From Prosopocoilus inquinatus (lineage: Eukaryota; Arthropoda; Insecta; Coleoptera; Lucanidae): a stretch of DNA of 64,000 nucleotides. This document shows, one piece after another, positions 1 to 8,484 of the stretch. The position numbers and the translations under genes are program-made. Each line of letters begins with the position of its first letter. Position 1 is the stretch's first letter. The notes under the pieces are model-generated. The model had not been told where the DNA came from. It saw only the letters and a list, made by a program, of their open reading frames with translations, and did not search any database. The stretch spans positions 4,278,001-4,342,000 of the forward strand of contig JAYKNF010000013.1 in assembly GCA_036172665.1 (NCBI GenBank), written 5' to 3'.

Positions 1-111
1 CTAAAGCCGCCGACGCGATCTCTTTCGCCGCGCGGACGCGTTCGAACATAATTTCGACCGTACATATTACGTAAATAGATGAATAAAGCATGCTTTGGAT
101 GTTCGTTTGTG
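1..111 (+). terminator. T0 tail, 3' end only, with poly(A) signal
   Basis: Last 111 bases of the 742-bp tail of a cassette that begins before the window. AATAAA lies at 82-87 and is followed by a GT-rich stretch (ggatgttcgtttgtg) as expected of a cleavage and polyadenylation site. It has the variant AATAAAGCATGC, shared only with T2; the others have AATAAAGGAGG. Confidence 0.55.
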
Positions 112-1075
112 ATTAAAAAAAAAATGCGAGCGCGGGGAGGTCGATTCGTTCGCTCTGCGGCCGGCAATTAAAGCGGGAAATTTAAGGGAAAAAATTGAAA
201 AAATCGATAAAAATTTTAAAAAATTAAAAATTAAGAGAACGGAAAAATTGAACAAATTGGGGAAAAATATTCAAAATTTCGGGGGGAAATTTAAAAAAAT
301 CGAGAAAAATCGACAAGAATTCTAAAAATTAGGGAAACGGATTTCTTAAGTTTCCCAACTTTTTTAAAACATTTCATCACTTCTTACATTTTCCTTCACT
401 TTTTTTCGAAAATTGTTCAAGGTCAACCCAACCGACGCCAACCCAAGCGAGGCCAACCCACACGGCGAAAAAAAATTTAAAAATTAGGAGAACGGAAAAA
501 TTGGGGAAAAATATTCAAAATTTCGGGAAAAAATTGAAAAAATCGAAAAAAATAGGAAAAAATTCTAAGAATAGAGGAAGCCGATTATTGACGTTTTACA
601 ACTTTTTTAAAACATTTTTCCTCACTTTCTCTTACATATTCCTTAACTCTTTTTTTTTTTAATTGTACAAGGTCAACTCAAACGGCGCCAACCCAAGCGA
701 GGCCAACCCAGATGACAGAAAAATTTTATTTTAAAGAAAACGAAATAATTTAAAGAATTAGGGAAAAATGTAGTAAATTTCGAGAAAAAATTGAAAAAAA
801 TCGAAAAAAAATGGAAAAAATTCTAAAAATTAAGGAAACCTATTTCTCAAGTTTTCCAACAATTTTTCTCACTTTTTCTTAAACTTTCCTTCCCTTTCTG
901 TTCTAAAATTGTTCAAGGTGAACCCAACCGACGCCAACCCAAGCGAGGCCAACCCAGACGGCGAAAAAAAATTTATAAATTAGGAGAACGGAAAAATTGA
1001 AAAAATTGGGGAAAAATACTCAAAATTTCGAAAATTAGAAAAATCAATTCTTAAAGTTTTCCAACATTCTTCCAA
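112..1075. repeat. AT-rich intercassette spacer T0/T1 with three ~250-bp subrepeats
   Basis: No gene seen. Each subrepeat has an A/G-rich half, then a T/C-rich half, then a GC-richer block containing acccaagcga, seen at 441, 691 and 937 (250 and 246 bp apart). A fourth partial copy runs into the promoter. The block opens with TCAAGGTCA (417-425), ACAAGGTCA (667-675) and TCAAGGTGA (913-921), which match or nearly match the FTZ-F1/ERR-type nuclear-receptor half-site; binding is only an inference. Minus-strand ORFs here are low-complexity F/I/S/K-rich translations and are not called. Confidence 0.9.
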
Positions 1076-1262
1076 GTCCCTAGGTGCCGCGAGCCCCCAA
1101 AGGCTAGCGGCCCAAACAGCGCGCAGCGCTCTCACCTCTTCCGTCCAAACGAAACCTCCGTCTATACAAAGCCTCTGTCCACAAAAGCCTCTGTTCATAC
1201 CCACAAGTGGGCGGAGCGTAGCGGATCCCACTTGTCATATATAAGAAAAGAAACTCGGAAAA
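1076..1262 (+). promoter_or_regulatory. T1 promoter block with inverted repeat and TATA box
   Basis: Conserved GC-richer block, abruptly different from the AT-rich spacer. ACAAGTGGG (1203-1211) and CCCACTTGT (1227-1235) form a perfect 9-bp inverted repeat around a 15-base loop containing GGATCC at its right edge; each arm holds an E-box-like CAAGTG/CACTTG. Two bases further on is TATATAAG (1238-1245). The usual 25-30 base spacing puts the start of transcription near 1265-1275, just before the repeat block. A 10-base direct repeat (aagcctctgt) lies upstream. All 14 cassettes keep this layout. Confidence 0.65.
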
Positions 1263-1292
1263 GTGTACTTAAGGGGTTCCTATGGCGCCGCA

Positions 1293-2072
1293 ATGATCGA
1301 AATCGGTCGCGTAGAACGTAAACCCGGGTTGTCGCGTATCAAACGAAAGGTCTCGCCGAGCGGCGACGGAAAATCGCGTCGGTTCGATTTTTCGATCGAA
1401 GATGGCGCTGCAATGATCGAAATCGAACGCGTCGAACGTAAACCCGGATTGTCGCGTATCAAACGAAAGGTCTCGCCGAGCGGCGACGGAAAATCGCGTC
1501 GGTTCGATTTTTCGATCGAAGATGGCGCTGCAATAATCGAAATCGAACGCGTCGAACGTAAACCCGGGTTGTCGCGTATCAAACGAAAGGTCTCGCCGAG
1601 CGGCGACGGAAAATCGCGTCGGTTCGATTTTTCGATCGAAGAAGGCGCTGCAATGATCGAAACTGGAAGCGTCGAACGTAAACCCGGGTTGTCGCGTATC
1701 AAACGAAAGGTCTCGCCGAGCGGCGACGGAAAATCGCGTCGGTTCGATATTTCGATCGAAGATGGCGCTGCAATGATCGAAACTGGACGCGTCGAACGTA
1801 AACCCGGGTTGTCGCGTATCAAACGAAAGGTCTCGCCGAGCGGCGACGGAAAATCGCGTCGGTTCGATTTTTCGATCGAAGATGGCGCTGCAATGATCGA
1901 AATCGGACGCGTTGAACGTAAACCCGGGTTGTCGCGTATCAAACGAAAGGTCTCGCCGAGCGGCGACGGAAAATCGCGTCGGTTCGATTTTTCGATCGAA
2001 GATGGCGCTGCAATGATCGAAATCGGACGCGTCGAACGTAAACCCGGATTGTCGCCTATCAAACGAAAGGTC
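1293..2072 (+). repeat. T1 block a: ~6.5 x 120-bp repeats
   Basis: Promoter-proximal block. Its first repeat has the diagnostic ggtcgcgtagaacg and its last has tcgcctatc; these mark the outer repeats of promoter-led blocks throughout. Within a repeat I see AACCCGGGTT and GACGCGTC palindromes, the inverted repeat TTCGAT...ATCGAA, and CGCC-GAGC-GGCG. Repeats differ by a few recurrent substitutions (ggg/gga, cgt/cgc/cat before ATC, atcgga/atcgaa/actgga). Confidence 0.97.
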
Positions 2073-2075
2073 TAA
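1293..2075 (+). CDS. Candidate ORF, 260 codons, 40-residue repeats (coding status uncertain)
   Basis: First long ORF after the T1 TATA box. The in-frame ATG at 1293 overlaps the TGA of a four-codon upstream ORF (ATG at 1282) as ATGA. Each repeat carries VERKPGLSRIKRKV, then a GDGKSRR basic patch, then FDFSIEDGAAMIEI, so basic and acidic stretches alternate. RIKR fits a furin-type R-x-K-R site and KRKV resembles a nuclear-localisation core, but there is no signal peptide or membrane segment and I recognise no family. Comparable intact ORFs: 6106-8208, 13206-13628, 33342-34124, 36042-36464, 42970-44112, 46042-46464, 51769-53031, 54961-55383, 57302-57724, 60197-61459, and 63382 to the window end. 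The repeat length is divisible by three and two antisense frames are also open, so openness is weak proof of coding; a noncoding repeat RNA is equally possible. Confidence 0.25.
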   Translation: MIEIGRVERKPGLSRIKRKVSPSGDGKSRRFDFSIEDGAAMIEIERVERKPGLSRIKRKVSPSGDGKSRRFDFSIEDGAAIIEIERVERKPGLSRIKRKVSPSGDGKSRRFDFSIEEGAAMIETGSVERKPGLSRIKRKVSPSGDGKSRRFDISIEDGAAMIETGRVERKPGLSRIKRKVSPSGDGKSRRFDFSIEDGAAMIEIGRVERKPGLSRIKRKVSPSGDGKSRRFDFSIEDGAAMIEIGRVERKPGLSPIKRKV

Positions 2076-2351
2076 ATCGATCGCGTCGAATTCTTTCCGA
2101 CGTAGAAGAAAGTAGCTTTACGAACGTAACGTTTACCACACGGCGAGAGATATACGGGGTGATATCGAGAATGTGACACGAACGCGTGTGTAACAGTGAA
2201 AAAGTGTTTCCACTGAAAAAAAGTAAGTGTTAAAAACAACTGAAAACCTCCAAATTCCATTTCTCCGATGTTACTCCGGTAATCGGAAAAAAGGTTATAA
2301 GACGATCGCGGCGGCGGCGGCGGCGTCGTTTTGCCGGTTAAATTCTTCACG
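2073..2351 (+). repeat. T1 internal 279-bp linker
   Basis: Starts with the TAA ending block a and ends at ttcttcacg, where 120-bp repeats resume. It matches the first 279 bp of the terminal tails. It holds a consensus 5' splice donor (GTAAGT), a C(TCCG)G-capped hairpin and a short GCG microsatellite. Variant class with cacacggcgag and gagaatgtgac. Confidence 0.93.
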
Positions 2352-4184
2352 AAACCCGGGTTGTCGCGTATCAAACGAAAGGTCTCGCCGAGCGGCGACG
2401 GAAAATCGCGTCGGTTCGATTTTTCGATCGAAGATGGCGCTGCAATGATCGAAATCGAACGCGTCGAACGTAAACCCGGATTGTGGCGTATCAAACGAAA
2501 GGTCTCGCCGAGCGCCGACGGAAAATCGCGTCGGTTCGATTTCTCGATCGAAGATGGCGCTGCAATGATCGAAATCGGACGCGTCGAACGTAAACCCGGG
2601 TTGTCGCGTATCAAACGAAAGGTCTCGCCGAGCGGCGACGGAAAATCGCGTCGGTTCGATTTTTCGATCGAAGATGGCGCTGCAATGATCGAAATCGAAC
2701 GCGTCGAACGTAAACCCGGATTGTCGCGTATCAAACGAAAGGTCTCGCCGAGCGGCGACGGAAAATCGCGTCGGTTCTATTTTTCGATCGAAGATGGCGC
2801 TGCAATGATCGAAACTGGACGCGTCGAACGTAAACCCGGGTTGTCGCGCATCAAACGAAAGGTCTCGCCGAGCGGCGACGGAAAATCGCGTCGGTTCGAT
2901 TTTTCGATTGAAGATGGCGCTGCAGTGATCGAAACTGTACGCATCGAACGTAAACCCGGGTTGTCGCGCATCAAACGAAAGGTCTCGCCGAGCGGCGACG
3001 GAAAATCGCGTCGGTTCGATTTTTCGATCGAAGATGGCGCTGCAATTATCGAAACTGGACGCGTCGAACGTAAACCCGGGTTGTCGCGCATCAAACGAAA
3101 GGTCTCGCCGAGCGGCGACGGAAAATCGCGTCGGTTCGATTTTTCGATAGAAGATGGCGCTGCAATGATCGAAATCGGACGCGTCGAACGTAAACCCGGG
3201 TTGTCGCGTATCAAACGAAAGGTCTCGCCGAGCGGCGACGCAAAATGGCGTCGGTTCGATTTTTCGATCGAAGATGGCGCTGCAATTATAGATATCGGAC
3301 GCGTCGAACGTAAACCCGGGTTGTCGCGTATCAAACGAAAGGTCTCGCCGAGCGGCGACGGAAAATCGCGTCGGTTCGATTTTTCGATCGAAGATGGCGC
3401 TGCAATGATCGAAATCGAACGCGTCGAACGTAAACCCGGGTTGTCGCATATCAAACGAAAGGTCTCGCCGAGCGGCGACGGAAAATCGCGTCGGTTCGAT
3501 TTTTCGATCGAAGATGGCGCTGCAATGATCGAAACTGGACGCGTCGAACGTAAACCCGGGTTGTCGCGCATCAAACGAAAGGTCTCGCCGAGCGGCGACG
3601 GAAAATCGCGTCTGTTCGATTTTTCGATCGAAGATGGCGCTGCAATGATCGAAACTGGACGCGTCGAACGTAAACCCGGGTTGTCGCGCATCAAACGAAA
3701 GGTCTCGCCGAGCGGCGACGGAAAATCGCGTCGGTTCGATTTTTCGATCGAAGATGGCGCTGCAATGATCGAAATCGGACGCGTCGAACGTAAACCCGGG
3801 TTGTCGCATATCAAACGAAAGGTCTCGCCGAGCGGTGACGGAAAATCGCGTCGGTTCGATTTTTCGATCGAACATGGCGCTGCAATGATCGAAATCGAAC
3901 GCGTCGAACGTAAACCCGGATTGTCGCATATCAAACGAAAGGTCTCGCCGAGCGGCGACGGAAAATCGCGTCGGTTCGATTTTTCGATCGAAGATGGCGC
4001 TGCAATGATCGAAATCGGACGCGTCTAACGTAAACCCGGGTTGTCGCGCATAAAACGAAAGGTCTCGCCGAGCGGCGACGGAAAATCGCGTCGGTTCGAT
4101 TTTTCGATCGAAGATGGCGCTGCAATGATCGAAATCGGACGCGTCGAACGTAAACCCGGATTGTCGCCTATCAAACGAAAGGTC
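2352..4184 (+). repeat. T1 block b: ~15.3 x 120-bp repeats, frame interrupted
   Basis: Linker-led block starting in phase at aaacccggg. The + frame enters open from the linker without an ATG and meets a TAA at 4026-4028 (cgtctaacg replacing cgtcgaacg). The penultimate repeat has gcataaaacg, the signature of most blocks that abut a true tail. Confidence 0.97.
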
Positions 4185-4926
4185 TAAATCGATCGCGTCG
4201 AATTCTTTCCGACGTAGAAGAAAGTAGCTTTACGAACGTAACGTTTACCACATGGCGAGAGATATACGGGGTGATATCGAAAATGTGACACGAACGCGTG
4301 TGTAACAGTGAAAAAGTGTTTCCACTGAAAAAAAGTAAGTGTTAAAAACAACTGAAAACCTCCAAATTCCATTTCTCCGATGTTACTCCGGTAATCGGAA
4401 AAAAGGTTATAAGACGATCGCGGCGGCGGCGGCGGCGTCGTTTTGCCGGTTAAATTCTTCACGATTTGCATTGTGCCGTCGCGTGTACGCTCGACCGAAC
4501 GCATCGAGATTTTGACGGAGCTCATTTGAATTTGCCGCCGCGTAAAAGATGGGATCGACGAGGGTTGGTTGGCAACTATCGCACGACACGCGCAGTAAGG
4601 AAACCTTGACACTTGACATATGTAATATTATATATCTGTACGGCCAGTCGTGGGGCCGGAGCACCGGTGGTCGGAAGGGAGGGGGGGCGTACTGCCTATC
4701 GACAGTGATCTAACCTGAAAGCGACGCGCGAACTCTTTCGCGTGTGTCGTGTTACGCCGGCAGTCGGCCCGGCGGCGGAGAGAGTACATACGCCGCCGGT
4801 CGAACGTGACCTAATCTAAAGCCGCCGACGCGATCTCTTTCGCCGCGCGGACGCGTTCGAACATAATTTCGACCGTACATATTACGTAAATAGATGAATA
4901 AAGGAGGCTTTGGATGTTCGTTTGTG
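4185..4926 (+). terminator. T1 742-bp tail with poly(A) signal
   Basis: Relative to its first base, the tail shows GTAAGT at +150 (4335-4340), a hairpin at +192 to +213 (4377-4398: CCGA, TG bulge, TTAC, TCCG loop, GTAA, TCGG), a GCG microsatellite near 4420-4438, and a tail-specific part after ttcttcacg (atttgcattg onward). A G-rich tract lies near 4675-4690 and AATAAA at 4897-4902 with a GT-rich element after it. A second GTAAGG-like donor occurs at cgcagtaagg. The 142- and 85-residue antisense ORFs here look like chance ORFs of a homogenised sequence. Confidence 0.6.
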
Positions 4927-5888
4927 ATTAAAAAAAAATGCGAGCGCGGGGAGGTCGATTCGTTCGCTCTGCGGCCGGCAATTAAAGCGGGAAATTTAAG
5001 GGAAAAAATTGAAAAAATCGATAAAAATTTTAAAAAATTAAAAATTAAGAGAACGGAAAAATTGAACAAATTGGGGAAAAATATTCAAAATTTCGGGGGG
5101 AAATTTAAAAAAATCGAGAAAAATCGACAAGAATTCTAAAAATTAGGGAAACGGATTTCTTAAGTTTCCCAACTTTTTTAAAACATTTCATCACTTCTTA
5201 CATTTTCCTTCACTTTTTTTCGAAAATTGTTCAAGGTCAACCCAACCGACGCCAACCCAAGCGAGGCCAACCCACACGGCGAAAAAAAATTTAAAAATTA
5301 GGAGAACGGAAAAATTGGGGAAAAATATTCAAAATTTCGGGAAAAAATTGAAAAAATCGAAAAAAATAGGAAAAAATTCTAAGAATAGAGGAAGCCGATT
5401 ATTGACGTTTTACAACTTTTTTAAAACATTTTTCCTCACTTTCTCTTACATATTCCTTAACTCTTTTTTTTTTAATTGTACAAGGTCAACTCAAACGGCG
5501 CCAACCCAAGCGAGGCCAACCCAGATGACAGAAAAATTTTATTTTAAAGAAAACGAAATAATTTAAAGAATTAGGGAAAAATGTAGTAAATTTCGAGAAA
5601 AAATTGAAAAAAATCGAAAAAAAATGGAAAAAATTCTAAAAATTAAGGAAACCTATTTCTCAAGTTTTCCAACAATTTTTCTCACTTTTTCTTAAACTTT
5701 CCTTCCCTTTCTGTTCTAAAATTGTTCAAGGTGAACCCAACCGACGCCAACCCAAGCGAGGCCAACCCAGACGGCGAAAAAAAATTTATAAATTAGGAGA
5801 ACGGAAAAATTGAAAAAATTGGGGAAAAATACTCAAAATTTCGAAAATTAGAAAAATCAATTCTTAAAGTTTTCCAACATTCTTCCAA
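4927..5888. repeat. AT-rich spacer T1/T2
   Basis: Almost a copy of the T0/T1 spacer, including the variants cccacacggcg and ttgtacaagg, which other spacers lack. No gene seen. Confidence 0.9.
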
Positions 5889-6075
5889 GTCCCTAGGTGC
5901 CGCGAGCCCCCAAAGGCTAGCGGCCCAAACAGCGCGCAGCGCTCTCACCTCTTCCGTCCAAACGAAACCTCCGTCTATACAAAGCCTCTGTCCACACAAG
6001 CCTCTGTTCATACCCACAAGTGGGCGGAGCGTAGCGGATCCCACTTGTCATATATAAGAAAAGAAACTCGGAAAA
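5889..6075 (+). promoter_or_regulatory. T2 promoter block
   Basis: Inverted-repeat arms within 6016-6048; TATATAAG at 6051-6058. Confidence 0.65.
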
Positions 6076-6105
6076 GTGTACTTAAGGGGTTCCTATGGCG
6101 CCGCA

Positions 6106-8205
6106 ATGATCGAAATCGGTCGCGTAGAACGTAAACCCGGGTTGTCGCGTATCAAACGAAAGGTCTCGCCGAGCGGCGACGGAAAATCGCGTCGGTTCGA
6201 TTTTTCGATCGAAGATGGCGCTGCAATGATCGAAATCGAACGCGTCGAACGTAAACCCGGATTGTCGCGTATCAAACGAAAGGTCTCGCCGAGCGGCGAC
6301 GGAAAATCGCGTCGGTTCTATTTTTCGATCGAAGATGGCGCTGCAATGATCGAAACTGGACGCGTCGAACGTAAACCCGGGTTGTCGCGCATCAAACGAA
6401 AGGTCTCGCCGAGCGGCGACGGAAAATGGCGTCGGTTCGATTTTTCGATCGAAGATGGCGCTGCAATGATCGAAATCGGACGCGTCGAACGTAAACCCGG
6501 GTTATCGCGTATCAAACGAAAGGTCTCGCCGAGCGGCGACGGAAAATCGCGTCGGTTCGATTTTTCGATCGAAGATGGCGCTGCAATGATCGATATCGGA
6601 CGCGTCGAACGTAAACCCGGGTTGTCGCGTATCAAACGAAAGGTCTCGCCGAGCGGCGACGGAAAATCGCGTCGGTTCGATTTTTCGATCGAAGATGGCG
6701 CTGCAATGATCGAAATCGAACGCGTCGAACGTAAACCCGGGTTGTCGCATATCAAACGAAAGGTCTCGCCGAGCGGCGACGGAAAATCGCGTCGGTTCGA
6801 TTTTTCGATCGAAGATGGCGCTGCAATTATCGAAACTGGACGCGTCGAACGTAAACCCGGGTTGTCGCGCATCAAACGAAAGGTCTCGCCGAGCGGCGAC
6901 GGAAAATCGCGTCGGTTCGATTTCTCGATCGAAGATGGCACTGCAATGATCGAAATCGGACGCGTCGAACGTAAACCCGGGTTGTCGCATATCAAACGAA
7001 AGGTCTCGCCGAGCGGCGACGGAAAATCGCGTCGGTTCGATTTTTCGATCGAAGATGGCGCTGCAATGATCGAAATCGGACGCGTCGAACGTAAACCCGG
7101 GTTGTCGCGTATCAAACGAAAGGTCTCGCCGAGCGGCGACGGAAAATCACGTCGGTTCGATTTTTCGATCGAAGATGGCGCTGCAATGATCGAAATCGAA
7201 CGCGTCGAACGTAAACCCGGATTGTCGCGTATCAAACGAAAGGTCTCGCCGAGCGGCGACGGAAAATCGCGTCGGTTCTATTTTTCGATCGAAGATGGCG
7301 CTGCAATGATCGAAACTGGACGCGTCGAACGTAAACTCGGGTTGTCGCGTATCAAACGAAAGGTCTCGCCGAGCGGCGATGGAAAATCGCGTCGGTTCGA
7401 TATTTCGATTGAAGATGGCGCTGCAGTGATCGAAACTGTACGCATCGAACGTAAACCCGGGTTGTCGCGCATCAAACGAAAGGTCTCGCCGAGCGGCGAC
7501 GGAAAATCGCGTCGGTTCGATTTTTCGATCGAAGATGGCGCTGCAATTATCGAAACTGGACGCGTCGAACGTAAACCCGGGTTGTCGCGCATCAAACGAA
7601 AGGTCTCACCGAGCGGCGACGGAAAATGGCGTCGGTTCGATTTTTCGATCGAAGATGGCGCTGCAATGATCGAAATCGGACGCGTCGAACGTAAACCCGG
7701 GTTGTCGCGTATCAAACGAAAGGTCTCGCCGAGCGGCGACGGAAAATCGCGTCGGTTCGATTTTTCGATCGAAGATGGCGCTGCAATGATCGATATCGGA
7801 CGCGTCGAACGTAAACCCGGGTTGTCGCGTATCAAACGAAAGGTCTCGTCGAGCGGCGACGGAAAATCGCGTCGGTTCGATTTTTCGATCGAAGATGGCG
7901 CTGCAATGATCGAAATCGAACGCGTCGAACGTAAACCCGGGTTGTCGCATATCAAACGAAAGGTCTCGCCGAGCGGCGACGGAAAATCGCGTCGGTTCGA
8001 TTTTTCGAGCGAAGATGGCGCTGCAATGATCGAAATCGGACGCGTCGAACGTAAACCCGGATTGTCGCGTATCAAACGAAAGGTCTCGCCGAGCGGCGAC
8101 GGAAAGTCGCGTCGGTTCGATTTTTCGATCGAACATGGCGCTACAATGATCGAAATCGGACGCGTCGAACGTAAACCCGGATTGTCGCCTATCAAACGAA
8201 AGGTC
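6106..8205 (+). repeat. T2 block a: ~17.5 x 120-bp repeats
   Basis: Longest promoter-proximal block. The last repeat carries gaaagtcgcg and gaacatggcgctacaatg, a signature shared with the ends of T5 blocks b and c. Confidence 0.97.
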
Positions 8206-8208
8206 TAA
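6106..8208 (+). CDS. Candidate ORF, 700 codons (coding status uncertain)
   Basis: The longest intact promoter-proximal ORF, with the same frame, ATGA overlap and terminal SPIKRKV-stop as T1. It stays open through more than 17 repeats. Changes between repeats are a mixture of silent ones (GGG/GGA, CGT/CGC) and replacements (R/H before IKRK, G/E after IEI, I/T), with no obvious bias to silent change by eye. Confidence 0.25.
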   Translation: MIEIGRVERKPGLSRIKRKVSPSGDGKSRRFDFSIEDGAAMIEIERVERKPGLSRIKRKVSPSGDGKSRRFYFSIEDGAAMIETGRVERKPGLSRIKRKVSPSGDGKWRRFDFSIEDGAAMIEIGRVERKPGLSRIKRKVSPSGDGKSRRFDFSIEDGAAMIDIGRVERKPGLSRIKRKVSPSGDGKSRRFDFSIEDGAAMIEIERVERKPGLSHIKRKVSPSGDGKSRRFDFSIEDGAAIIETGRVERKPGLSRIKRKVSPSGDGKSRRFDFSIEDGTAMIEIGRVERKPGLSHIKRKVSPSGDGKSRRFDFSIEDGAAMIEIGRVERKPGLSRIKRKVSPSGDGKSRRFDFSIEDGAAMIEIERVERKPGLSRIKRKVSPSGDGKSRRFYFSIEDGAAMIETGRVERKLGLSRIKRKVSPSGDGKSRRFDISIEDGAAVIETVRIERKPGLSRIKRKVSPSGDGKSRRFDFSIEDGAAIIETGRVERKPGLSRIKRKVSPSGDGKWRRFDFSIEDGAAMIEIGRVERKPGLSRIKRKVSPSGDGKSRRFDFSIEDGAAMIDIGRVERKPGLSRIKRKVSSSGDGKSRRFDFSIEDGAAMIEIERVERKPGLSHIKRKVSPSGDGKSRRFDFSSEDGAAMIEIGRVERKPGLSRIKRKVSPSGDGKSRRFDFSIEHGATMIEIGRVERKPGLSPIKRKV

Positions 8209-8484
8209 ATCGATCGCGTCGAATTCTTTCCGACGTAGAAGAAAGTAGCTTTACGAACGTAACGTTTACCACACGGCGAGAGATATACGGGGTGATATCG
8301 AGAATGTGACCCGAACGCGTGTGTAACAGTGAAAAAGTGTTTCCACTGAAAAAAAGTAAGTGTTAAAAACAACTGAAAACCTCCAAATTCCATTTCTCCG
8401 ATGTTACTCCGGTAATCGGAAAAAAGGTTATAAGACGATCGCGGCGGCGGCGGCGGTGTCGTTTTGCCGGTTAAATTCTTCACG
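8206..8484 (+). repeat. T2 internal linker
   Basis: 279 bp; variant with gtgacccgaacg and ggcggtgtcg, shared with the T5 b/c, T5 c/d and T7 a/b linkers. Confidence 0.93.

Noticed and set aside
980..1231. 83-codon minus-strand ORF opposite each promoter, conserved in all 14 cassettes
   Set aside because: It begins at a GTG, runs through low-complexity AT-rich spacer, and is conserved only because the whole cassette is homogenised at the DNA level; no codon-level evidence.
1293..2072. CRISPR array
   Set aside because: The repeats are directly adjacent 120-bp units without unique spacers, and the window is eukaryotic in character.
2227..2448. 73-codon + ORF across the linker into the next block
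   Set aside because: Starts at a non-ATG in the linker and ends at the first MALQ-stop of a repeat; this second + frame is closed in most repeats.
4200..4470. Self-cleaving hammerhead ribozyme in the linker or tail
   Set aside because: I found no CTGATGA core paired with a downstream GAAA in the right geometry; ctgaaaaaaag is only a partial resemblance.
4184..4664. 142- and 85-codon minus-strand ORFs in every tail
   Set aside because: Antisense to the tail, with P- and A-runs from the GCG microsatellite and no supporting signals.
4752..5069. 105-codon minus-strand ORF with a hydrophobic start (FNF, LLIFNFL)
   Set aside because: The hydrophobic stretch is the reverse translation of A-rich spacer; its length changes with single-base indels between copies.
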